A DNA stretch of 7,782 nt from Clostridia bacterium (GCA_900757905.1 CAAEPN010000226.1:1-7782); one strand, 5' to 3'; shown: positions 1-6,018, counted from the first letter of the stretch. Notes: generated by a model from the letters alone, not told the origin. Translations and numbers: made by a program.

Positions 1-30
1 ACCTCCAAAACCATACTGGGAGAAAGTTTC

Positions 31-669
31 ATGCAAGATTATCGAATTACCTTTTCAAAGACCGGAAGTCTGTCTTTTATCTCACACTTAGACTTCAATC
101 ACAGCTTTATCCGCATTCTCAAGCGTGCCGGACTGCCGTTACGCTATTCCGAGGGCTTCAATCCGCGCCCGAAGATCGTGTTCGGACTGCCGCTTTCGGT
201 CGGTATGGAGGGCTTAAACGAGCTTGTAGACATCTCTTTGACTGAAGATTTATCAAACAAAGAAGTCGAAAAGCGTTTAAAGGAAGCCATGCCGCCGGAT
301 ATCACCGTAAAAAGCGTCGAAACGCCGCTTATTAAGCTCAAATATATCGAGCTTGCCGAATATGAGGTGTTTTTCCCGGATTACAAGGCAGACTCGGCGG
401 CAATTGACGCCGCATTAAAAAATCCGCCGCCGGTATTAAAGCACTCCAAATCGGGCGAAAAGCTGACCGAGATTGCGCCGATGCTACGTGCCTATTCGGT
501 GGAAACGACCGACGCCGGAACGCTTCTTCATCTGACGTTAACGGCCTACGACAGCATGTATCTGAAGCCGGACTATGTGGTCGATTCCCTAAACGCAGCT
601 TCTCTTGCGCTTCCCGACGACTATTCGGTAGTACGCACGAAAATTCTCTTTAAAAATCCCGAAAAATAA
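31..669 (+). CDS. TIGR03936/DUF2344 family radical-SAM-associated protein
   Basis: A 212-residue protein that looks like the radical-SAM-linked DUF2344 family. The N-terminal half carries the characteristic stretch FSKTGSLSFISHLDF (about residues 8-22), then the arginine-rich LKRAGLPLRYSEGFNPRPK (about 30-48) and a GLPLSVGMEG segment (about 52-61). In Clostridia this family is normally encoded next to, or fused to, a TIGR03960-type radical SAM protein; that partner would lie just left of the window and is not visible. The biochemical role is not established. Length fits the family (about 200-230 residues). The ATG is supported by GGGAGA at 18-23, seven bases upstream. However, the same frame is open back to position 1 with no stop, so a fusion to an upstream domain cannot be excluded. 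mnmG starts 26 bases downstream, so the two are probably co-transcribed. Family assignment is by recognition of motifs, not by search. Confidence 0.85.
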   Translation: MQDYRITFSKTGSLSFISHLDFNHSFIRILKRAGLPLRYSEGFNPRPKIVFGLPLSVGMEGLNELVDISLTEDLSNKEVEKRLKEAMPPDITVKSVETPLIKLKYIELAEYEVFFPDYKADSAAIDAALKNPPPVLKHSKSGEKLTEIAPMLRAYSVETTDAGTLLHLTLTAYDSMYLKPDYVVDSLNAASLALPDDYSVVRTKILFKNPEK

Positions 670-695
670 ATCTTTCAAAAAACGAAGGCAGCATT

Positions 696-2567
696 ATGAC
701 AGAATACATTTCGCAGACAGTGGATATCGCCGTCATCGGCGCAGGACACGCCGGAATCGAAGCGGCGCTTGCCGCCGCACGCATGGGCCGCAAAACCGTT
801 CTTTTCACCATCAATCTCGACGCAGTCGGCAATATGCCCTGCAACCCCTCTATCGGCGGCACGGGCAAAGGCCATTTGGTCTATGAGATCGACGCGCTCG
901 GCGGCGAAATGGGACGTGTGGCCGACAAGGTCTGCATGCAGAGCCGCATTTTAAACCGCGGCAAAGGCCCGGCGGTGCATTCGCTCCGCATGCAGGCGGA
1001 CAGAGCAAAATACCGCATTTTAATGAAACAAGCCGTTGAAAATACAGAAAATCTGACGCTTACGCAAGCGGAAATTATCGATTTACGCAAAGCAAACGGC
1101 GCGTGGGAAGTTGTTACGCGTCTTGGCGCGGTCTGGACGGCAAAAGCCGTCGTTATCTGCACCGGAACCTACTTAAAGGGCAATATCATTGTCGGCGACG
1201 TCAGCTATCCGGGCGGACCGGACGGTATGTTCCCGGCCGGAAGCCTGTCGGAGGCGCTTATCCGGCTTGACATTCCGCTCATGCGCTTCAAGACCGGAAC
1301 GCCTGTACGGCTTCACGCCGACAGCATCGACTACACCGATCTCGAAAAACAGGAGGGTGATGAGATTCCGGAGCATTTTTCGGCGCTCACCAAGGATTTT
1401 GAGAAAAATCTCGACCCGCTTCCCTGCTACATTGTTTACACCAATGAAAAAACGCATGAAATTATTCGCAAGAATATCCACCGCTCGCCGCTCTATTCCG
1501 GCATGATCAAAGGAATCGGGCCGCGGTACTGTCCGAGCATTGAGGACAAGGTCATGCGCTTTGCCGACAAGAACCGTCATCAGCTCTTTATCGAACCGAT
1601 GGGGCGCGACACCAAGGAGGTCTATTTGCAGGGCTTCAGCTCGTCGCTGCCCGAAGAGGTTCAGCTTGAAATGCTGCATTCGATAAAAGGCTTAGAACAC
1701 GCCGAGGTCATGCGTATCGGATACGCCATCGAATACGATTGCGTCGATCCGCTCGCCCTCAAAGCAAGCCTTGAATTCAAGGAGCATGCCGGACTTTTCG
1801 GCGCCGGTCAGTTCAACGGCACCAGCGGCTATGAGGAAGCGGCGGCGCAAGGACTTATCGCCGGTATCAACGCAGCGTTATATGTTGCCGGAGAACCGGC
1901 GTTTACGCTCACGCGCGATTCCTCGTATATCGGAACGCTTATCGACGACCTTGTCACCAAGGGCACGAACGAGCCGTATCGCATTATGACCTCGCGCAGC
2001 GAATACCGCTTACTTTTACGTCAGGACAATGCCGACCGCAGACTGACGCCGTTCGGGTATTCTTTCGGACTTATCGACCAAGAACGCTTTAACGCTTTCA
2101 CCGCAAAATATAAAGCGGTTGACGCCGAGGTCGAACGCATCAAAAACACGTACTTATCGCCGAGTGAAGCGCTTGACGCGCTTCTTGAAAGCCGCAGCTC
2201 AACGCCGGTACGCGACGGTGCGTGCCTTGCCGATCTGCTTCGCCGTCCGGAGTTGGATTACGAAGCGCTTGCGCCGGTCGATTCAACCCGTCCGGAGCTT
2301 ACGCGCGACGAAAAGCGTGCCGCCGAGATTGAGATCAAATACGAAGGCTACATCAAGCGCCAAATGCGCGAGGCCGAGCGTTTTACAAAGCTTGAAAACA
2401 AAAAGCTGCCGAAAGATGCCGATTATGCCGCCATTCGCGGTATCCGCGCCGAGACCAAACAAAAGCTCGAAAAATTCCGCCCGGAAAACATCGGACAGGC
2501 CTCTCGCATTTCCGGCGTCAGCCCGGCAGACATTCAAGTGCTTATGATTTACTTCGGAATCGTTTAA
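696..2567 (+). CDS. mnmG: tRNA uridine-5-carboxymethylaminomethyl(34) synthesis enzyme MnmG (GidA)
   Basis: MnmG, the FAD-dependent partner of MnmE. Together they install the carboxymethylaminomethyl (or aminomethyl) group at C5 of the wobble uridine U34 in a subset of tRNAs, in the cytoplasm. The 623-residue length is typical. Visible hallmarks are the Rossmann FAD motif GAGHAG (residues 15-20), the MPCNPSIGGTGKGHL block with the conserved Cys (about C49), LNRGKGPAVHSLRMQADR, RFKTGTP, GPRYCPSIEDK with the second conserved Cys (about C279), GRDTKEVYLQG, GQFNGTSGYEEAAAQG, and TSRSEYRLLLRQDNAD. The helical C-terminus includes YEGYIKRQ and ends in ISGVSPADIQVLMIYF, the tRNA/MnmE-binding type tail. 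GAAGG at 684-688, seven bases before the ATG, sets the start. In many bacteria mnmE and rsmG flank it; here the left neighbour is a DUF2344 protein and the right neighbour an AraC regulator, so the classic cluster is broken up. The gene appears intact. Confidence 0.97.
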   Translation: MTEYISQTVDIAVIGAGHAGIEAALAAARMGRKTVLFTINLDAVGNMPCNPSIGGTGKGHLVYEIDALGGEMGRVADKVCMQSRILNRGKGPAVHSLRMQADRAKYRILMKQAVENTENLTLTQAEIIDLRKANGAWEVVTRLGAVWTAKAVVICTGTYLKGNIIVGDVSYPGGPDGMFPAGSLSEALIRLDIPLMRFKTGTPVRLHADSIDYTDLEKQEGDEIPEHFSALTKDFEKNLDPLPCYIVYTNEKTHEIIRKNIHRSPLYSGMIKGIGPRYCPSIEDKVMRFADKNRHQLFIEPMGRDTKEVYLQGFSSSLPEEVQLEMLHSIKGLEHAEVMRIGYAIEYDCVDPLALKASLEFKEHAGLFGAGQFNGTSGYEEAAAQGLIAGINAALYVAGEPAFTLTRDSSYIGTLIDDLVTKGTNEPYRIMTSRSEYRLLLRQDNADRRLTPFGYSFGLIDQERFNAFTAKYKAVDAEVERIKNTYLSPSEALDALLESRSSTPVRDGACLADLLRRPELDYEALAPVDSTRPELTRDEKRAAEIEIKYEGYIKRQMREAERFTKLENKKLPKDADYAAIRGIRAETKQKLEKFRPENIGQASRISGVSPADIQVLMIYFGIV

Positions 2568-2598
2568 TCAATTGAAAATGGAAAGTTGAAAAATAATT

Positions 2599-3462
2599 GT
2601 GGCTAACGAGATATTCAAGCTCCGCTCCTCCAATCCGCCGCCGCGTGAAACGGAATTCATTCCGCACAGTCACCCGGAATTTGAGATCGGATATTTTAAG
2701 AGCGGCAGCGGCATTTACACGGTAAAAAACAAAAAATACGATATTCGGCCAGGTGATATCTTTCTTTTCGGCAGTGACGAGCTGCACAAGATTACCACCA
2801 TCCGTGCCGATTCTCCCATGCAGACGCTTGCCGTGCTCTTTCAGCCGCGTCTTGTGTGGGACGCGATGACCGACGATTTTTCAAGCGATCTGCTAAACGC
2901 CTTCCGTGCGCTCGGCGCGAAAAACGAACATCGTATCGACAAGACCCACGCGGTCTACGACAAGCTTGTTTCCTGCATTTTCAACATCGAAGCCGAATGG
3001 AATGGACAAAAACCGTTTTACCGCAAAGCCATAAAAAACAGCATTTTGGATTTCCTTATCACCCTTTCGCGCGCGTCCGAAGAGTTGCCTGACACCGACG
3101 AAGCAGACGAAGCCTTTCGCGATGTGCTGCCGCTTATCAATGCGTCGGTCGACGCGATCGAAGAGCATTTCTGCGAAGAATTGCGCATTCACGACCTTGC
3201 CTCTGACTGCGGCATGTCACAGAACTTCTTTACCTCCTGCTTCAAGAAGATAAACGGCATAACGCCCAAAGCCTACATCAACTCCAAAAGGATCGATCTT
3301 GCCATTCGGCTCATCCGCACGACCGACAAGAGTATGCTTGAGATCGCCACGCTCTGCGGCTTTAACAGCAGCGCCAGCTTCAACAAGACCTTTGCCAAAA
3401 CCACCGGCAAAAAACCTATGGAGTACCGGAAAAACAGCGAAATGAGCAAAGCCGATGAATAA
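2599..3462 (+). CDS. AraC/XylS-family transcriptional regulator with N-terminal cupin domain
   Basis: A 287-residue cytoplasmic DNA-binding regulator of the AraC family. The N-terminus is a cupin-like sensing domain (about residues 15-110) with the HSHPEFEIGYFKSGSG segment (H23, H25) and DIRPGDIFLFGSDELH. The C-terminal about 100 residues (from about 180) form the two helix-turn-helix motifs, recognisable from LRIHDLASDCGMSQNFFTSCFKKINGITP and the signature IATLCGFNSSASFNKTFAKTTGKKPMEYRK. The start is GTG at 2599. An in-frame ATG at 2578 is followed two codons later by TGA, so it cannot be used. The only Shine-Dalgarno-like bases (GGAAAG, 2580-2585) are 13 bases away, so initiation may be weak or coupled to mnmG, which ends 31 bases upstream. 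It overlaps the downstream acyltransferase-like gene by 8 bases. Ligand and targets are unknown; a metabolite linked to the coupled downstream gene is a guess only. Confidence 0.92.
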   Translation: MANEIFKLRSSNPPPRETEFIPHSHPEFEIGYFKSGSGIYTVKNKKYDIRPGDIFLFGSDELHKITTIRADSPMQTLAVLFQPRLVWDAMTDDFSSDLLNAFRALGAKNEHRIDKTHAVYDKLVSCIFNIEAEWNGQKPFYRKAIKNSILDFLITLSRASEELPDTDEADEAFRDVLPLINASVDAIEEHFCEELRIHDLASDCGMSQNFFTSCFKKINGITPKAYINSKRIDLAIRLIRTTDKSMLEIATLCGFNSSASFNKTFAKTTGKKPMEYRKNSEMSKADE

Positions 3463-4372
3463 ATACTCTTTCTTGCGCCCTTTTACCGGAATGGCAGGGC
3501 TTCCGACCCAAGCGGAAAGCGAACTCGACGAAATTTTGTCGCAGATCGACGCAGATTCCCTTGCCGACTCGTTTTTTGACTGCCGGAAAGAGGCGGTCGC
3601 GCTTTCGGAAAACAACGCGCCTGCCGCACGGCTCGGCTTTTTTCCGGAGGGCTTTTATCCGGAGCACGCGTTTTTTTCACCGGCCAAAAAAGCGTTTGAC
3701 GCGGCGCATATCGACCGGAACGCCGGATTTTTAGCTGTACTGATCTATTTCAGCGTCCGCACACTGGACATCTACCGCGCATATGGACTTCCGGAAAGCG
3801 TTTTTGCCGCGTCCCTCGGCGAGCTTGGCAAGGCGGCGCGTGCGTTTTACGCGAAGCACGGTTTTTACGGCGCAGAGGACTATGTTTGGTTAAACTGCTT
3901 TCTGATTCCGGAGCTGTTCACGGTCGGCTCACTGCAAATGCGGCTGTGCGCATTTCCCTATGAACGGTTTGACACGGGTTTCGGCATTTTGCACCAAAAC
4001 GACCCGGTCGTGCAGATTCATGTGCCGGAGTGTGCCGACCTTTCGCAAAGTGCGCTTGAACAGTCGTACCGGCTTGCCTATTCGCTTTTCGGCGTTCCCT
4101 ACTTTTTTGCGGACAGCTGGTTACTCTATCCGCCGCACCGCGAAATGCTGCCGCCCGATTCCGCCATTCGCGGCTTTATGGAGGATTTTTCAGTCATTGA
4201 GACCGACGAAACACACGATTATGAGGGACTTTGGCGTATTTTCGGCAAACAGATCGATTACCGGAAAGCGGCACTGCCGCAGAAGACCTCCTTACAAAGG
4301 GCCTATGCGGAACGTGTGGCAAAGGGACTTCCCATCGGAAGTGCCGTCGGAATCCGGTATTTCAAATTTTGA
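3455..4372 (+). CDS. Acyltransferase-like protein (NAT_N/GNAT_C, DUF5596 type)
   Basis: A 305-residue soluble protein resembling the 'acyltransferase domain-containing protein' family with paired NAT_N and GNAT_C domains. Visible family-like features are LDIYRAYGLPESVFAASLGELGKAARAFY with GFYGAEDYVWLN (about residues 105-150, N-terminal domain), then LFTVGSLQMRL, an IHVPECADLSQSALEQSYRLA block (about 188-208) and ADSWLLYPPHREMLPPDSAI (about 217-236) in the GNAT-like C-terminal domain. Substrates of this family are not known to me. The ATG lies inside the last codons of the AraC gene (shared ATGAATAA, 8-base overlap), a layout typical of translational coupling, so regulator and enzyme are made from one message. 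There is no signal peptide or membrane segment. The gene ends about 90 bases before a candidate terminator. Assignment is by remembered motif pattern and should be confirmed by a profile search. Confidence 0.75.
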   Translation: MNKYSFLRPFTGMAGLPTQAESELDEILSQIDADSLADSFFDCRKEAVALSENNAPAARLGFFPEGFYPEHAFFSPAKKAFDAAHIDRNAGFLAVLIYFSVRTLDIYRAYGLPESVFAASLGELGKAARAFYAKHGFYGAEDYVWLNCFLIPELFTVGSLQMRLCAFPYERFDTGFGILHQNDPVVQIHVPECADLSQSALEQSYRLAYSLFGVPYFFADSWLLYPPHREMLPPDSAIRGFMEDFSVIETDETHDYEGLWRIFGKQIDYRKAALPQKTSLQRAYAERVAKGLPIGSAVGIRYFKF

Positions 4373-4459
4373 AAGCAGCATACTGTTGCCCAATCGCGAT
4401 GTATACCCATATTCCGCGTTGTGCAAATGTCACAAAGTTTATTTAATGAACTAAACTAC

Positions 4460-4485
4460 AATAGGCAATTTCCCTGCTTATTTTT
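4460..4485 (+). terminator. Candidate Rho-independent terminator after the mnmG-AraC-acyltransferase run
   Basis: An 8-bp stem AATAGGCA (4460-4467) pairs with TGCTTATT (4475-4482), with one G-T wobble and a 7-base loop. It runs into T's up to 4485. The stem has only three G-C pairs, so this is a modest terminator. Its position, between the end of the four-gene run and the next strong promoter, supports the call. Confidence 0.45.
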
Positions 4486-4559
4486 GTTATTATCTACAAA
4501 AAACAGGCGATAAACGTCGAATTATTTAGAAATGTGTGAAATAAACTGTAAAAAAACTA

Positions 4560-4587
4560 TTGACAACTATGTTTTTTCTGATATAAT
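4560..4587 (+). promoter_or_regulatory. Consensus sigma-A promoter with extended -10
   Basis: A perfect -35 box TTGACA (4560-4565), a 16-base spacer and a perfect -10 box TATAAT (4582-4587), preceded by an extended -10 TG (4579-4580) in the TGN arrangement. The predicted start of transcription is around 4594-4597, giving a short leader of about 20 bases before the sigma-factor ATG at 4618. A 6/7 match to a Spo0A box (CGTCGAA, 4515-4521, versus TGTCGAA) lies about 40 bases upstream of the -35; this is weak and could be chance. Confidence 0.85.
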
Positions 4588-4617
4588 ATATAGTAGTAAA
4601 GAAAGAACGGAATAAAC

Positions 4618-5238
4618 ATGACGAATTTCAGCGAAGCGGCTGCCAAAGAGAATAAAGGGCAAAGCAAAGAACTTGCGGAAGCGCTTGCAAAAGCGGCTGC
4701 GGCAAAGGACAAATTTGCCTTTGTCGAGCTTGCCGGAATTTTTTCTCCGTACATCAGCACGCTTGCCCGTTCGTTTCAGCTGCCGGAAAGCGAATACGAC
4801 GATCTTTGCCAAGTCGGTCGCATTGCGTTATTCCGGGCGGTCGGTTCTTATGATGAACAGCGTTCTTCCTTTACGCCGTATGCCAAGGTCTGTATCAAAA
4901 ATGCGATGACCTCTCTCATGCGCTCTTACAAGGCCGGAAACAAGCTTGCTTACGACGGCATTTCGCTTGACGATCCGGAAACAGCGGAGGTCTCCCCTGT
5001 TTCGGACACTTCCGATTCGCCGGAAAACATTTTGATTGCCGGTGAGTTTCTGCAAGAGCTTGAAAAGATCATGAAAGAGGAGCTGTCCGACAGCGAACGG
5101 CAGATATTGAATTACAAGCTGTCCGGCATTGGCATTGCCGAAATATCGGTCTTGACCGGTAGAAAGACCAAGTCGGTCGAAAACACGTTATTCCGTGCGC
5201 GAAAAAAGCTGCGTGCAAGGCTTGACGCGATGGAATAG
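4618..5238 (+). CDS. RNA polymerase sigma-70 family factor, SigH (sigma-30)-like
   Basis: A 206-residue alternative sigma factor most like the sporulation/transition-state SigH group. Region 2 is visible as YDDLCQVGRIALFRAVGSYD (core-binding and -10 recognition) followed by SSFTPYAKVCIKNAMTSLMR (about residues 62-101). The middle carries ISLDDPETAE and SPENILIAGEF, matching the SLDxP / DPEE pattern of SigH proteins. Region 4 is LSDSERQILNYKLSG plus GIAEISVLTGRKTKSVENTL and FRARKKLRAR (about 157-202), the -35-recognising helix-turn-helix. The N-terminus (about 1-35) is alanine/lysine-rich, charged and helical, longer in alanines than classical SigH. The ATG follows AACGGA about seven bases upstream and a near-ideal sigma-A promoter. 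It is a monocistron or the first gene of a pair with the zinc-ribbon gene 127 bases downstream. Whether this organism sporulates cannot be told from the window; a competence or stress role is equally possible. Confidence 0.85.
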   Translation: MTNFSEAAAKENKGQSKELAEALAKAAAAKDKFAFVELAGIFSPYISTLARSFQLPESEYDDLCQVGRIALFRAVGSYDEQRSSFTPYAKVCIKNAMTSLMRSYKAGNKLAYDGISLDDPETAEVSPVSDTSDSPENILIAGEFLQELEKIMKEELSDSERQILNYKLSGIGIAEISVLTGRKTKSVENTLFRARKKLRARLDAME

Positions 5239-5276
5239 CAGAAATTTTGAAAACAGCGGCGTTTGCCGTTCTATAC

Positions 5277-5340
5277 GCTTCTTCGTGAAACGATGCGTAA
5301 GCAGTATGGGTCGCTCCCATGCGGAAGCAAATACTTTTTT
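5277..5340 (+). other. Structured leader ahead of the zinc-ribbon gene
   Basis: Between the sigma gene and the zinc-ribbon gene, GCTTC (5277-5281) can pair with GAAGC (5324-5328). Inside this, GTATGGG (5304-5310) pairs with CCCATGC (5316-5322) around a TCGCT loop, including one G-T wobble. A T6 run follows at 5335-5340. It could be a weak attenuator-like terminator or a 5' UTR structure. The hairpin-to-T-run gap is too long for a canonical terminator. No convincing separate promoter is seen; the best is TTGAAA at 5247 with TATACG at 5272, spacer 19. Confidence 0.3.
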
Positions 5341-5365
5341 ATTACTCAAAGCGAGGGAAAGACAA

Positions 5366-5644
5366 ATGTACGAAAACAAGACACTGATTTGTGAAGATTG
5401 CAAAAACGAATTCATCTTCACCGCAGAAGAGCAGGAATTCTATGCATCCAAGGGCTTCCAGAACGAGCCGAAGCGCTGCAAAGCATGCCGCGATGCAAGA
5501 AAGAACGCTCAAAGACCGCAGAGAGAGTACTTCACCACCACTTGCGCAAGATGCGGCAAGGAAGCAAAGGTACCTTTCCAGCCGACCAGCGACAGACCGG
5601 TATATTGCAGCGACTGCTTCGCCGCAATGAGAGAAGAACGGTAA
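5366..5644 (+). CDS. Small zinc-ribbon protein (PF13451-like, eight cysteines)
   Basis: A 92-residue protein with two CxxC-paired zinc-binding modules. Module one has C9-x2-C12 and C38-x2-C41 around EFIFTAEEQEFYASKGFQNEPKR, the typical pattern of the 'probable zinc-ribbon domain' family common in Firmicutes and other bacteria. Module two has C60-x2-C63 and C81-x2-C84 with VPFQPTSDRPVYCSDCF. It is probably cytoplasmic and its function is unknown; a nucleic-acid or ribosome association is only a guess. The start is the ATG at 5366, with GAGGGAAA (5353-5360) ideally placed five bases upstream. The frame is open back to 5195, but that extension overlaps the sigma gene and lacks a ribosome site. 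Six of nine arginines use AGA whereas the neighbours mostly use CGN, consistent with high expression or a different history. A strong terminator lies at 5773-5806. Confidence 0.88.
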   Translation: MYENKTLICEDCKNEFIFTAEEQEFYASKGFQNEPKRCKACRDARKNAQRPQREYFTTTCARCGKEAKVPFQPTSDRPVYCSDCFAAMREER

Positions 5645-5648
5645 TCAA

Positions 5649-5746
5649 GACTGTGCAAACTCGAATCAGGGTTTTCGTAGCTTGAATGCATACTTCCGTT
5701 TTCCGACCGAAGTTTATTTTGCCTGATCCCCCGAATGAGTTTGGTC
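5649..5746. other. Long multi-stem inverted-repeat structure, possible structured RNA
   Basis: Nested complementary arms: GAC (5649-5651) with GTC (5744-5746); CAAACTC (5656-5662) with GAGTTTG (5737-5743); ATCAGG (5665-5670) with CCTGAT (5722-5727); and an apical ACTTC (5692-5696) with GAAGT (5709-5713). Both sides of the internal loop contain CGAAT. It sits just after the zinc-ribbon stop and before a strong terminator, so it would be in that gene's 3' UTR or be a separate small RNA. It matches no riboswitch or small-RNA family I recognise. It could also be a palindromic mobile or dispersed element. Confidence 0.4.
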
Positions 5747-5757
5747 TCTGTTACTAC

Positions 5758-5770
5758 GCGGTTTGACCGC
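5758..5770. other. Small GC-rich hairpin
   Basis: GCGGT (5758-5762) pairs with ACCGC (5766-5770) around a 3-base loop. It lies directly between the larger fold and the terminator, with no T-run of its own. It may help insulate the terminator or be part of the larger structured region. Confidence 0.35.
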
Positions 5771-5772
5771 AC

Positions 5773-5806
5773 AAAAGCTCCTCACGCTACAGCGTGAGGA
5801 GCTTTT
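5773..5806. terminator. Perfect bidirectional terminator
   Basis: The arms AAAAGCTCCTCACGCT (5773-5788) and AGCGTGAGGAGCTTTT (5791-5806) are exactly complementary with only AC between them, giving a 15-bp stem with a 4-base loop in RNA. A-tract and T-tract flanks make it work on either strand. It terminates the sigma/zinc-ribbon transcripts on the plus strand and can back up termination of the convergent minus-strand operon. Confidence 0.85.
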
Positions 5807-5809
5807 AGC

Positions 5810-5898
5810 GTGTCGCAAAACTTCGTTTTACGACACGAAGCAGATTCGTGCGCTCGCGCCTCATGCCAAAAAGCTCCGCTTTTCGACACTCGCGAATC
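5810..5898. repeat. Cluster of overlapping, partly exclusive hairpins
   Basis: GTGTCG-C-AAAAC (5810-5821) pairs with GTTTT-A-CGACAC (5825-5836) with one mismatch. An alternative stem CTTCGT (5821-5826) with ACGAAG (5835-5840) uses the same bases. Then AGATTCG (5842-5848) pairs with CGAATCT (5893-5899), enclosing GCGC repeats and the hairpin AAAAGC (5869-5874)/GCTTTT (5878-5883). No credible gene occupies it. The layout looks like an intergenic palindromic repeat element; copy number in the genome is unknown. Confidence 0.45.
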
Positions 5899-5906
5899 TA
5901 TCAGAG

Positions 5907-5946
5907 AAAAATCCGTGGCGCATGTCCCCGGATTTTTCGGATTTTT
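5907..5946. terminator. Second bidirectional terminator with duplicated 3' arm
   Basis: AAAAATCCG (5907-5915) pairs with CGGATTTTT (5929-5937), and the identical CGGATTTTT is repeated immediately at 5938-5946, giving two alternative right arms. The stem can extend inward by G-C pairs past one mismatch. On the minus strand it would end the membrane-protein operon (stop at 6028); on the plus strand it follows the terminator at 5773-5806. Confidence 0.6.
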
Positions 5947-5973
5947 ATTGAAACCGAGCTTTGCCCGAATAAT

Positions 5974-6018
5974 CTCATAGACTTTTGCAACAGTCTGAGA
6001 AGATGAAAAAATTCATCT
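5974..6018. other. Two small hairpins after the minus-strand operon stop
   Basis: CTC (5974-5976) plus AGACT (5979-5983) pair with AGTCT (5992-5996) plus GAG (5997-5999), with a 2-base bulge. AGATGAA (6001-6007) pairs perfectly with TTCATCT (6012-6018) around AAAA. These lie immediately downstream of the minus-strand stop at 6028. Neither is followed by a clear T-run on the minus strand, so they may stabilise the 3' end rather than terminate. Confidence 0.35.

Noticed and set aside
1173..1679. 168-residue open frame antisense to mnmG, and other overlapping frames in mnmG, AraC and the acyltransferase gene
   Set aside because: They are shadows produced by the GC-rich third positions of strongly supported genes; none has domain-like sequence.
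4373..4459. Small gene extending past the acyltransferase stop in another frame (to about 4454)
   Set aside because: The frame is only the continuation of an overlapping shadow of the acyltransferase gene, with no ribosome site or protein-like composition.
4490..4498. TTATCTACA, one mismatch from a DnaA box
   Set aside because: A single site in AT-rich sequence with no cluster of boxes, dnaA or dnaN nearby; the presence of mnmG alone is not evidence of an origin.
5195..5365. N-terminal extension of the zinc-ribbon protein
   Set aside because: It overlaps the sigma gene and lacks a ribosome site, whereas the ATG at 5366 has an ideal one and begins the family-like sequence.
5509..5772. 87-residue open frame on the minus strand antisense to the zinc-ribbon gene and the long fold
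   Set aside because: It overlaps a well-supported conserved gene in antisense, shows no recognisable domain or clear ribosome site, and much of it is the inverted-repeat region.
5763..5951. 62-residue open frame on the plus strand across the terminators
   Set aside because: It is made of hairpin arms and terminators; no ribosome site and no domain-like composition.
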